Position numbers and translations under genes: made by a program
The notes under the pieces: model-generated
What the model saw: the letters and a program-made list of their open reading frames with translations, nothing else
Told to the model about the DNA's origin: nothing
The model's database searches: none
NCBI RefSeq assembly: GCF_000512205.2
Contig: NZ_CP006644.1
Coordinates: forward strand, 4,540,501-4,604,500
Source: Sphingomonas sanxanigenens DSM 19645 = NX02
GTDB taxonomy: Bacteria; Pseudomonadota; Alphaproteobacteria; Sphingomonadales; Sphingomonadaceae
Reading direction: 5' to 3'
DNA length: 64,000 nucleotides
In this document: positions 37,383 to 44,611 of the stretch, piece after piece
Layout: every line of letters starts with the position of its first letter
Numbering within the stretch: position 1 is the stretch's first letter

Positions 37383-37418
37383 ACGAAAAAGGCGGCAGGG
37401 CCGAAGCCCCACCGCCTT
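37383..37418 (-). terminator. Intrinsic terminator of the leftward late operon
   Basis: On the minus strand AAGGCGG-TGGGGCTTCGGCCCTG-CCGCCTT is followed by TTTCG: a GC-rich stem with internal GGGC/GCCC pairing and a T-run. It lies 66 nt after the last late gene. The plus-strand gene 37094-37381 may share it. Confidence 0.75.
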
Positions 37419-37483
37419 ATCGGCCATCGTGTGATGGCATTGCTTGCCAGCCCGGCTCTTATGCCACGCCCGCGCGAATCAGT

Positions 37484-38059
37484 CTAGCTCGGCACCAGCC
37501 GCCGGCTGACCAGCACCGCCGGATCGTCGGCATGCTTGAACACCTTCGCAAGCGCCCGGCTGCGCCGCTCGATGCGCGCGCGGTGCTTGTCCACATAGTC
37601 GGTCGCCCAGCCCTCCAGCAGCGCGAGGTCGTGCTCGATCGCCTTGATCGCCCGGCCCTTGCTGTGCGAGTTGGTCGCGAGTGATCCCGCCTCGCCGAGC
37701 CGGTACGCCGCCTTGTCCCGTCGATAATATCGCCATGCCACCTCGGTCTCGATGGCACGCGATCGATATTCCACCCAGCGGGCGAGCGGCGTGATGGTGT
37801 TGGTGAAGGTCGCCGGCAGCAGCCCGATCGGGATCGCGAACATGACGCCGATCCAGCCCCAGAAATAGTAACCGGTCGCCACCGCGAGGATCAGCGCCGG
37901 CACCCATATCATCGCCCGCTTGAAGACCTCGAAATCCTCCTGCGCATCGACCGCGCCGGCGCAGGGGATCCCGTGATTGATGACGATCCAGAACAGGTTG
38001 TTGGACGCGTTGGCGCTGTGGCGGGCCTTCACCCAGGTGGGCGGGAAATAGGAAATCAT
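37484..38059 (-). CDS. Prophage membrane protein, last gene of the lysis block
   Basis: 191 aa. Two hydrophobic segments (MIWVPALILAVATGYYFWG and IGVMFAIPIGLLPATFTNTI) and a charged C-terminal helix. The ATG at 38059 overlaps the preceding stop (ATGA), which excludes the longer frame. Function unknown; not a recognised holin. Confidence 0.7.
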   Translation of the reverse strand: MISYFPPTWVKARHSANASNNLFWIVINHGIPCAGAVDAQEDFEVFKRAMIWVPALILAVATGYYFWGWIGVMFAIPIGLLPATFTNTITPLARWVEYRSRAIETEVAWRYYRRDKAAYRLGEAGSLATNSHSKGRAIKAIEHDLALLEGWATDYVDKHRARIERRSRALAKVFKHADDPAVLVSRRLVPS

Positions 38060-38364
38060 TCCGACACCTTCGTGCAGATCGCCAGCGCCGCGGCCGCGCG
38101 ATCGCCATAGCCCCCAGGGCCCGCCCATTCGGCCAGCCGCGCGCCGAGCAGCGCGGCCAGCGCCGCAGCATCGGCGGGAAGCGGGCGCTCGAGCGGCGCC
38201 GGGCGCACGGGTGGAGTGACGGGGCACGGCCGCTGCACCTCGCGCACGACCTCCACCGTCTCGACGCGGATGCCGGGCGAAGGCACAGTAGCGCAGCCGG
38301 TTAACAGACGGAACGTGACAACAAAGGCGGCAGCGAAAGCGGCCATTCTGATAACAGTGCGCAT
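38056..38364 (-). CDS. o-spanin (Rz1-like outer-membrane lipoprotein)
   Basis: 102 aa. Signal peptide with lipobox LLTGC (Cys about residue 22) and a Pro-rich mature part (CPVTPPVRPAPLERPLP). Paired with the upstream Rz-like gene (TGATG overlap) in the usual i-spanin/o-spanin order. Acts in the last step of lysis by fusing inner and outer membranes. Confidence 0.75.
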   Translation of the reverse strand: MRTVIRMAAFAAAFVVTFRLLTGCATVPSPGIRVETVEVVREVQRPCPVTPPVRPAPLERPLPADAAALAALLGARLAEWAGPGGYGDRAAAALAICTKVSE

Positions 38365-38795
38365 CACAGCCCCTCCAGTTCCTTGAGCAGCGCCTTCGAC
38401 GCCTCGCACCCCGGCCGCGCCGGCTGCCGCGCGAGCGCCTTCAGCCGTTCGACCTGGTCGGCCGTCGACTGCCACCGCTCATCCGCCGCGGCGACATCGG
38501 CCGCCGCCTGCGCCTTCGCCTGTTCCAGCGCCGCCGCCCGCGCCTTGGCGTCGGCGTTCTGTCGCTCGATCGAGATCTGCAGCGTATGGACGGACGCGAG
38601 CGTCACCGCGTGCGCCGCCCGCTCGCCGGCGAGCTCTTCCTGCCGCTTGCCGGCCTTCTCCTCCCACGCCGCCGCGTCGCGTCGCGCGAGCCACAGCGCG
38701 CCGACCAGCGCCAGCACGACGGCGCCGGCGGCGAAGGCCTTCCAGTGGCGCATGGCGAAGCTGCCTGCGCCGGCGAGGATGGTCCCGGGGATCAT
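38364..38795 (-). CDS. i-spanin (Rz-like inner-membrane protein)
   Basis: 143 aa. N-terminal membrane anchor (FAAGAVVLALVGALWLAR) and a long coiled coil (EEKAGKRQEELAGERAAHAV ... ADVAAADERWQSTADQVERL). ATG at 38795 overlaps the preceding stop. Forms the envelope-spanning complex with the downstream lipoprotein. Confidence 0.75.
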   Translation of the reverse strand: MIPGTILAGAGSFAMRHWKAFAAGAVVLALVGALWLARRDAAAWEEKAGKRQEELAGERAAHAVTLASVHTLQISIERQNADAKARAAALEQAKAQAAADVAAADERWQSTADQVERLKALARQPARPGCEASKALLKELEGL

Positions 38796-39019
38796 GCCGT
38801 CACATGCTTCACGGCCCACATGACGGCTTCCTCCGTCTTCGTGCGGGCGATCGACAGTTCGCGACTGCTGCCGGTCTGTTCGATGAGGGCCAGCAGCGCG
38901 GCGCCGGCATCCTTGATCGCGACCATCTGCGCCTTCTCGCGCTCGCTCAGCACGCGATACTGGTGGCGCACGGCGTTGTTGGCAGTGCGGTCGTCACCTT
39001 CGCTCGATACGTGCGTCAT
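38792..39019 (-). CDS. Acb2/Tad1-like domain protein (candidate anti-CBASS/anti-Thoeris sponge)
   Basis: 75 aa: a variable N-terminus, then HQYRVLSEREKAQMVAIKDA and SSRELSIARTKTEEAVMWAV KHVT, the two helices that define the Acb2/Tad1-like domain. Known members form hexamers that sequester cyclic oligonucleotides or ADP-ribose-derived signals and block CBASS or Thoeris. It lies in the lysis block, ATGA-coupled to the i-spanin gene. The family call rests on motif memory; the ligand is unknown. Confidence 0.65.
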   Translation of the reverse strand: MTHVSSEGDDRTANNAVRHQYRVLSEREKAQMVAIKDAGAALLALIEQTGSSRELSIARTKTEEAVMWAVKHVTA

Positions 39020-39035
39020 TTGCCTTCTCCTTCGA

Positions 39036-39290
39036 TCATGGCTTCACCTGCTTTTCGACGATGGTTGCGTTGCGATCGGCCAGCTCGCCACCGCCCTTGG
39101 TCGCCGCATAGGCCCACGCCAGCACGCTGCCCGTCCATCCGGTGATGACGATCGCGGTGGCGAGGATCAGGAAGGCGTCGACGCGCAGCAGCGCCGGTTG
39201 GCAGATGATCGCGATCACGATGATCAGCGTCAGGCCATATTGGCCGATGCCGATCCAGCCGCGCGCGTCGGGCCAGCCGGGGCCGGTCAA
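39036..39290 (-). CDS. Small two-helix membrane protein (holin-like)
   Basis: 84 aa. Two hydrophobic segments (YGLTLIIVIAIICQPALL and FLILATAIVITGWTGSVLAW) with a charged tail (ELADRNATIVEKQVKP). The start is TTG at 39290, overlapping the preceding stop (TTGA). Could be a second holin or pinholin/antiholin. Confidence 0.6.
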   Translation of the reverse strand: MTGPGWPDARGWIGIGQYGLTLIIVIAIICQPALLRVDAFLILATAIVITGWTGSVLAWAYAATKGGGELADRNATIVEKQVKP

Positions 39291-39592
39291 CGATCCCACT
39301 CCGGCCACACCGCCTTGCCATCGCCGCCGGCCGCCACGAAGCCCTCGATATAGAAGATGATCTCGGTGCCCTTGGTCGCGCCGCAGTGCCGGCAGCGGAA
39401 CTTGGTCGGCAGCTTGCCCTCGATACGATCGACGACGTGGTGTGGCGCCGGGCAGTTGCGCCACGCCTCGCCGTTCGCCTTCACCTGGTCGAAGATCGAT
39501 TGGACTTCGCCTGGCGATATCCGGCCGCCCGACAGCTCGCTGAGAACCTTGCGGCCGTCATAGGTGCCGTCGGGGTTGCGGGCGCCCTTCAC
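39287..39592 (-). CDS. Small zinc-binding-like protein of the lysis block
   Basis: 101 aa. Cys47, His51/52, Cys67 and Cys70 (NCPAPHH ... FRCRHCG) could bind zinc. The GTG start at 39592 overlaps the endolysin stop (GTGA). Not recognised. Confidence 0.6.
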   Translation of the reverse strand: MKGARNPDGTYDGRKVLSELSGGRISPGEVQSIFDQVKANGEAWRNCPAPHHVVDRIEGKLPTKFRCRHCGATKGTEIIFYIEGFVAAGGDGKAVWPEWDR

Positions 39593-40350
39593 AGAAGCGC
39601 CTTCCACGTCTTCGGGCCGACGATGCCATCGGCACCCAGCCCGTTCGCTTTCTGGAAGGCGATCACCGCCGCCTCGGTCGCCGGGCCGAACACGCCATCG
39701 GCGCTGATGCCGAGCTCATCCTGCAGCTTGCGCACATCATCGCCGCGGTCGCCGCGCTTCAGCATCGCCAGCACCGGATCAACCGTCGCCACGGGCGCGG
39801 CCGGCGGCGTCGTGCCGGCCATCGCCGCGGACACCCGCGAGCGGAAAGCCTGCATGTCGAACGACGGATCGATCTTGCGCCCGCGCGGCGTCGCATATTC
39901 CTTGTGGCCGGCGCACATCGTCACCGGCGCACCGATGTGCTTGAGGATGGCTGCGCAGCCGCGGGCATAGGCGTCCAGCTGGATCTCGGGCCACGGCTCC
40001 GATCCGTCGCCGCGATTCTCCGCCTCGATGCCGATCAGGCTCGAGTTGCCGGCGGTCACACCCTGCCAGGCGCCGGCGCCCGCATGGTTCGCGCGGCCCG
40101 CCGCCACGACATAGAAGGTGCCGTCGCGGCCGAGCACCAACTGAGAGAGCGGACCACGCAGATCGGGCCGGCCATTCTCGACCAGCGAAAGGCTGGGCGC
40201 ATTGCCCTTGAGCCCGCCGGCGGTGTGGTGGCACAGCACCCCGCGCACGGTGCCGAGCTCGCCCGTGCCGCGGGTCTTCCAGGCGGGCCGCTCTTCCACC
40301 TTCAGGCCGGCGCCGCGCAGCACGTCGGCAAGCCATGTCGCATTGGGCAT
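39589..40350 (-). CDS. Endolysin: N-acetylmuramoyl-L-alanine amidase with peptidoglycan-binding domain
   Basis: 253 aa. Amidase_2 domain with the zinc-site region VLCHHTAGG and IGIEAENRG ... CAGHKEYATPRGRKIDPSFD. C-terminal PG_binding_1 repeat (LKRGDRGDDVRKLQDELGIS ... FQKANGLGADGIVGPKTW). No signal peptide, so export to the wall depends on the holin. ATG 40350 with GGAGCG upstream is preferred over 40362. Confidence 0.92.
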   Translation of the reverse strand: MPNATWLADVLRGAGLKVEERPAWKTRGTGELGTVRGVLCHHTAGGLKGNAPSLSLVENGRPDLRGPLSQLVLGRDGTFYVVAAGRANHAGAGAWQGVTAGNSSLIGIEAENRGDGSEPWPEIQLDAYARGCAAILKHIGAPVTMCAGHKEYATPRGRKIDPSFDMQAFRSRVSAAMAGTTPPAAPVATVDPVLAMLKRGDRGDDVRKLQDELGISADGVFGPATEAAVIAFQKANGLGADGIVGPKTWKALL

Positions 40351-40487
40351 CACACGCTCCATTCATCAGGGGGCATCAGCGGCGCGAGGCCGCACAGGAT
40401 CCGCTCGCGATCGGTCTGCGCCGGGCGCGGCTCGTCGGCGGCGTCGGCATCGGCCGGCCGCTCGACGGGCTCGGGATCGGGGGTCAT
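40350..40487 (-). CDS. Small acidic phage protein (45 aa)
   Basis: MTPDPEPVERPADADAADEP start, one Cys, ending MPPDEWSV. It bridges holin and endolysin with overlaps at both ends (ATGA upstream, TGATG downstream). Too small for family assignment. Confidence 0.6.
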   Translation of the reverse strand: MTPDPEPVERPADADAADEPRPAQTDRERILCGLAPLMPPDEWSV

Positions 40488-40933
40488 GTCAGGTCGTCGA
40501 GATCTGGCCGCGGGCGGAGCGCGGCATATTCGGTCGGCGCCCGGCCGCTCAGCGTGTCATCGATGATGGCCTGCCCGCTGAGCTCGGTCTGCACTTCCTG
40601 CCGTACAGCGCCCCGCACGCGTTCCGACACGGCCACGACGTCGTTCTCGACTTGGCGGAAGAAGTGCTCGGTCAGCAGCTTGACCAGTCGATCGGCGCCG
40701 ACCGCGGAGAATGCCGCCAGCAGCGCCGCCGCCTCCCCGCTCGCGCCGAACTGGTTGGCGATGTGGTAGGCGATCAGCGCGACCATCGGCCACAGCAGCA
40801 CGTCCGCGAGCACCAGCGAGGGCTTGATGACCTCCCCGCGCTTGAGCAGCAGCGCGTATTTGGCGAGGAAGCCGAACGACAGCCCGATCAGAATCCATCC
40901 ATATTTTGCGAAGGCCGCTTCGACCCAAGCCAT
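40484..40933 (-). CDS. Putative holin
   Basis: 149 aa. Three hydrophobic segments (WILIGLSFGFLAKYALLL, LVLADVLLWPMVALIAYHI, AALLAAFSAVGADRLVKLL), then an acidic C-terminal domain. The chosen ATG at 40933 has AGGGGG 5 nt upstream. The same frame stays open to 41215 (GTGATG junction with the fibre gene), so a longer form with an extra 80-90 hydrophilic residues is possible. It sits directly before the endolysin, as holins do. Confidence 0.72.
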   Translation of the reverse strand: MAWVEAAFAKYGWILIGLSFGFLAKYALLLKRGEVIKPSLVLADVLLWPMVALIAYHIANQFGASGEAAALLAAFSAVGADRLVKLLTEHFFRQVENDVVAVSERVRGAVRQEVQTELSGQAIIDDTLSGRAPTEYAALRPRPDLDDLT

Positions 40934-41029
40934 TGCGACCCCCTGTTCTTTGTGGGTGGTGGTGTGAACGGCGGCGCTCATGCGTCCGCCATTGCGGTGG
41001 TGATCACAGCGCCGTATTCTGTTGAGACT

Positions 41030-41212
41030 ATGCAAGCTCGGTTCCCCCTTTTCTCTGCCGTTTTCCACGCGCCGCTGCGCATATTGCGCGGCGGCATCGC
41101 CGAGGTCCGGCTTGAAAGAGCGAGAGATCGCGACGGCCTTTGCATCAGGTGCGGCGATCGGCGCGAAGAAGGCATCATGTGCCACTCGTGCACCGCCCGC
41201 GAGTTCATCTAG
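41030..41212 (+). CDS. Possible zinc-ribbon ORF opposite the late operon
   Basis: 60 codons from an ATG at 41030, ending CIRCGDRREEGIMCHSCTAR with a well-formed CxxC...CxxC. Third-position G+C looks higher (about 75%) than in the antisense frame of the 41215-starting reading (about 62%). It has no strong RBS and lies between the fibre and holin genes on the opposite strand. It may be a moron or an accident of antisense reading. Confidence 0.3.
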   Translation: MQARFPLFSAVFHAPLRILRGGIAEVRLERARDRDGLCIRCGDRREEGIMCHSCTAREFI

Positions 41213-41214
41213 CA

Positions 41215-44172
41215 TCACAGCGCCACCTCCGGCGGCGACGACATGCTAATCAGACTGCTGTCGATCCACGTCGACAGATAGACTTGACCGCCCGAGCCGA
41301 GGTTGCGGCCCGAGGCCCAGTCACCCCAATAGCCTAAGTTATAGAAAAACGGCGTGATACCGCCGACCACACCTGTGGCGCCCAGGTCCTTGGGGGTGTC
41401 TGTCGTTCCGGTCGCGCAAAAGGCATCGCGGTTGGCTTGCACCGAGAAATCGATGCTATCTGCAGCCATCCACAGCGACTTGATGTCGACGTTGGTCAGA
41501 GGCAGTGCCGTCGAGCTGAACAGACTGAGGATGTTGTTGAGCGCAAGATCCGCGTCGGCAGTGGGCGTCGTGGTCGCCACGGCCTTATTATTCGCCGCAG
41601 CCTGCATCCGCTGCACGCCCGTCGTCGTGTCGATCGTGAAGAAATACATGTTGTAGCGATCGGGATAGTCGGCAACTGCCGGCGTTACAGAACCAATTGA
41701 GGCTACGCTGTCGTAGCCGATCCAGCGGAAGACGTTGCCATTGAGGACGTTCAGCCAGGTGGTGGGGCCGAGCAGGCCTCCGGATGCGGCAGGAAGGAAG
41801 CGGGCACAGACAACGATCGTGATCTTCTTGCCGTTCGACACGCCATCCCAACCCGGCGTGCCGAGCGCCTGCATGCCCCCCCCGGTGAAGCGCGCGCCGC
41901 CGTTGGCCGGATTGGTGCCGGCCATGCCGCGAACCAGCGTCCGCCGGCCGATATGATGGCCGTAATGGTGACGGGCCTCGATGAAATAGTCGCGTACCTC
42001 GAAATTGATCGCGCCGGCGCCGCGCTGCAACTCGCCGGTCGACGTCAGCCGCACCACGTCATCGGAAGGCGCTCGGAACAGCGCCACATGTTTCGGCGTG
42101 CCTGCGATCCGCGCCGGAGCGATGGTCGCCGCGACGGCGTCCGAGGATCGGATGGGAAACACGATCCGCTCAGGCTGCACATAGGGCTGGCCACGTTCCA
42201 TGCACAGCACCAGCCGCGCCTTCTCGCGGGCACCCGGCTCCGCGATCGGGTCGTCGTAGTGGGTGCCGTCGGCCATGATCGAAAGCGGCATGCCGCCCAA
42301 GGCGAGGCTATCGAGGTCGGCCTTGCTACGGTTCGACACATACGGGTGAAGCGCCGCGTAATGGTCCCAGAAATTGACGCCGAATGCCGTGCGCATCAGT
42401 CGCGCCAGCTTGCTGATCGTCCCGAAATTGCGCGTACCGACGGTCCCGGTTTGACCGCCCCAGAACATCTTGCGCGAATGCGGGATCGCGTCGAACGCCT
42501 CCTGGTTGACGGTCATGATCGCGGCCGTCTGATCCGACGTGGTGACGTTCGGCTGATTGCTCGGATTGAGGTTGTTCGTATCGAGCCCGACGATCGCCGA
42601 TTCCTGCTTCTGCGTCGTCGACCATGCGATGATGCGGTCGCGGATCTCCTGCGCGGTCTGGCCCGACTTGCCCTTGTTGTTCACGGCGGCTTTCAACCAG
42701 GTGATCATCAGGTCAGAGGTACGATCCCAAATGCCATCAGCATCGCCCTGGCCGCCGGAAATAGGCCCGATCTGGGTCTCTTCCGTCGTGCTGTCGCCGG
42801 TGACATTGATGCGCCCGACCGCGACCCAATAGTAATTGGCGACCGTCGGATAGGTCGGCGGCGCATTGCCGGCCGTGCTGGTCGGCGCGCGATAAAGCCA
42901 CACATAGCCCTGATCGGTGCAGCACTGGTTGACCAGAGCAACGCCGACCTCGCCGCGTGAGTAGCTCGTCGCTGGATTGTAGGCGAGCGCCACCTCATAG
43001 GCTTCGCCTGGCGCGGTCAGCGTGGCGGCGGGCCATGGCGTCTGAGCAAGTGGGTAAACCTGAAGGCTCGTCGCCAGCGCGGCATCGTTGAGCCGCTGCA
43101 CCTCCATCAGGGCCTGCACCTCAGCGATCTGCGCAGCCTTCAAGGACTTGGCATCGATCGACGCGATATAATCCTGCAGGTCGAGCACATCGGTGAGCGC
43201 CTTGGTGCCGGCGCGCAGCGCGATCTTCTGCGTCGCAAGGTGGTTTGACCATGTGCCGGTACCGGTGGTCTGATGGTACCAGCCGTAGAAGCGCTGACGC
43301 CCGTCGCCCGTTTTGTCGACATAGCCATAGCCATAGCGCAAACGCGCGTTGCTGGCGTCGTAGACATCGATCGCGACGGCATAGGTTTTGCCTGCGGCTG
43401 TAACCATCGGCGCCGCCAAGCTGGTCGGGAAACGCGCAGTCGCCAGCGCCGAGGCGCCGGGAGTGAGACCCGCATCGGCCGGCGTGATGCTGATCGTCTC
43501 GACCACCGTCCACGCGCCACCGCTAGCCGGAGATCCGGCTGCTGCGACGTGCGGCGGCGCCGTGTTGATGCTCGCATGGGCCGTGTTGGCCACATAGACA
43601 TAGGCCTTGATGAGCGTCGCTGTCGCATCGACGATCATGTCGGCGAACCAAGCGTCGATCACCAGCCCGGCCGCGATGTCGGCACCGACATCTATCGCAG
43701 CGGCCACATATGCCCGGTTGGCACTGATCGCGAGCGTCGTCGCGGAGGGCTGTCCGGAAAGAACGGTGTAAGAGTCCGCAGTTCCCAGCAACGCATCGAC
43801 GCGCGAGGTCAGCAGCGGGCCGTTAAGCTGAGAGCCGAGAACCTCAATCGCTGCGCGGTCGGCAGCAGAAAGACTTGCCCACTCCTTCGCCGATTTCGTC
43901 CCAGTACCGCCAGGCTCAGCGCCTTCGCTTTCCGCCCATTCTTCCGCCTTGTCGGCCGCCTCCCCAGCGCGGTTTGCCTCGAAGCGCGCACCCCGGTCGG
44001 TCGGCTCATCTGCTCCGGGAATCGGGTCGTCGGTGTCGCTCACAGCGTAAGAGCGGGCGAGGTCAGCGCTGCCACCTGCCTCTTCTACTTTTTCGTCGAT
44101 GAGATCGAGATCGCCGGGCAGTAGCCCCGGACCGCGAAGCCCGCGCACCTGCACTTTGCGAATGTCGGCCAT
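41215..44172 (-). CDS. Tail fibre/spike with internal SGNH-hydrolase domain
   Basis: 985 aa. The N-terminal 120 residues resemble fibre adaptor regions (SAKEWASLSAADRAA). Residues about 455-640 match the SGNH set: GDSTTE (Ser461), AAVNNKGKSG, GLDTNN (Asn533/534) and ADGTHYDD (Asp635/His638). The C-terminal 330 residues look like a LamG-type beta sandwich (TPGWDGVSNGKKITIVVCAR). Probably host-binding with esterase activity on an acetylated surface sugar. Confidence 0.8.
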   Translation of the reverse strand: MADIRKVQVRGLRGPGLLPGDLDLIDEKVEEAGGSADLARSYAVSDTDDPIPGADEPTDRGARFEANRAGEAADKAEEWAESEGAEPGGTGTKSAKEWASLSAADRAAIEVLGSQLNGPLLTSRVDALLGTADSYTVLSGQPSATTLAISANRAYVAAAIDVGADIAAGLVIDAWFADMIVDATATLIKAYVYVANTAHASINTAPPHVAAAGSPASGGAWTVVETISITPADAGLTPGASALATARFPTSLAAPMVTAAGKTYAVAIDVYDASNARLRYGYGYVDKTGDGRQRFYGWYHQTTGTGTWSNHLATQKIALRAGTKALTDVLDLQDYIASIDAKSLKAAQIAEVQALMEVQRLNDAALATSLQVYPLAQTPWPAATLTAPGEAYEVALAYNPATSYSRGEVGVALVNQCCTDQGYVWLYRAPTSTAGNAPPTYPTVANYYWVAVGRINVTGDSTTEETQIGPISGGQGDADGIWDRTSDLMITWLKAAVNNKGKSGQTAQEIRDRIIAWSTTQKQESAIVGLDTNNLNPSNQPNVTTSDQTAAIMTVNQEAFDAIPHSRKMFWGGQTGTVGTRNFGTISKLARLMRTAFGVNFWDHYAALHPYVSNRSKADLDSLALGGMPLSIMADGTHYDDPIAEPGAREKARLVLCMERGQPYVQPERIVFPIRSSDAVAATIAPARIAGTPKHVALFRAPSDDVVRLTSTGELQRGAGAINFEVRDYFIEARHHYGHHIGRRTLVRGMAGTNPANGGARFTGGGMQALGTPGWDGVSNGKKITIVVCARFLPAASGGLLGPTTWLNVLNGNVFRWIGYDSVASIGSVTPAVADYPDRYNMYFFTIDTTTGVQRMQAAANNKAVATTTPTADADLALNNILSLFSSTALPLTNVDIKSLWMAADSIDFSVQANRDAFCATGTTDTPKDLGATGVVGGITPFFYNLGYWGDWASGRNLGSGGQVYLSTWIDSSLISMSSPPEVAL

Positions 44173-44567
44173 TATACGGTAACCCCCGGCTGCAGAAGGA
44201 AATCACCGAAGCCGATCTTCTCTTCGACCGTGTCGGTGTAAGTGATGATGATGTCGTACGAGAACAGATCTGCATCGCCCGGATCTGGCTGGTTGAGCCC
44301 AGCTGGCATGCCCTCCAGCGCGGATTGCGGCGCCGATGGCATGACGCGCAGGATGCGTTGCAGCGGATCTTCCTCGGTAGGGTCGGCCAGATCCTCGAAG
44401 GTCACCGTCGGCGTCAGCAGCGCGTCGCCGGGCGCGCCAGGATAGAGGCGCACCTCCATGTCGATCGAGGTGATCGGCGGCAGCGGCGCGCCGCTGTAGA
44501 TGAAATCGATGGTGTCACCCCACGGGTCGACGTTCCTCGACGCCGCCAGATCGACGCGTTCGGTCAT
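44172..44567 (-). CDS. Small tail protein, between fibre and tail tip
   Basis: 131 aa, beta-rich (FIYSGAPLPPITSIDMEVRL, FSYDIIITYTDTVEEKIGF). It overlaps the fibre ATG by one nucleotide (TAATG). Possibly a fibre adaptor; not a recognised family. Confidence 0.65.
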   Translation of the reverse strand: MTERVDLAASRNVDPWGDTIDFIYSGAPLPPITSIDMEVRLYPGAPGDALLTPTVTFEDLADPTEEDPLQRILRVMPSAPQSALEGMPAGLNQPDPGDADLFSYDIIITYTDTVEEKIGFGDFLLQPGVTV

Positions 44568-44611
44568 AGAATCTCCGTTCAGAAGCGCCGCGCCCGGCGG
44601 CGCGGAGGATG

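Noticed and set aside
40978-41208. 76-codon minus-strand ORF ATGA-coupled to an upstream holin start at 40981
   Set aside because: Met/Ser/Arg-rich composition and weak codon bias; the overlap may be accidental. The holin start with a good ribosome-binding site at 40933 is preferred.
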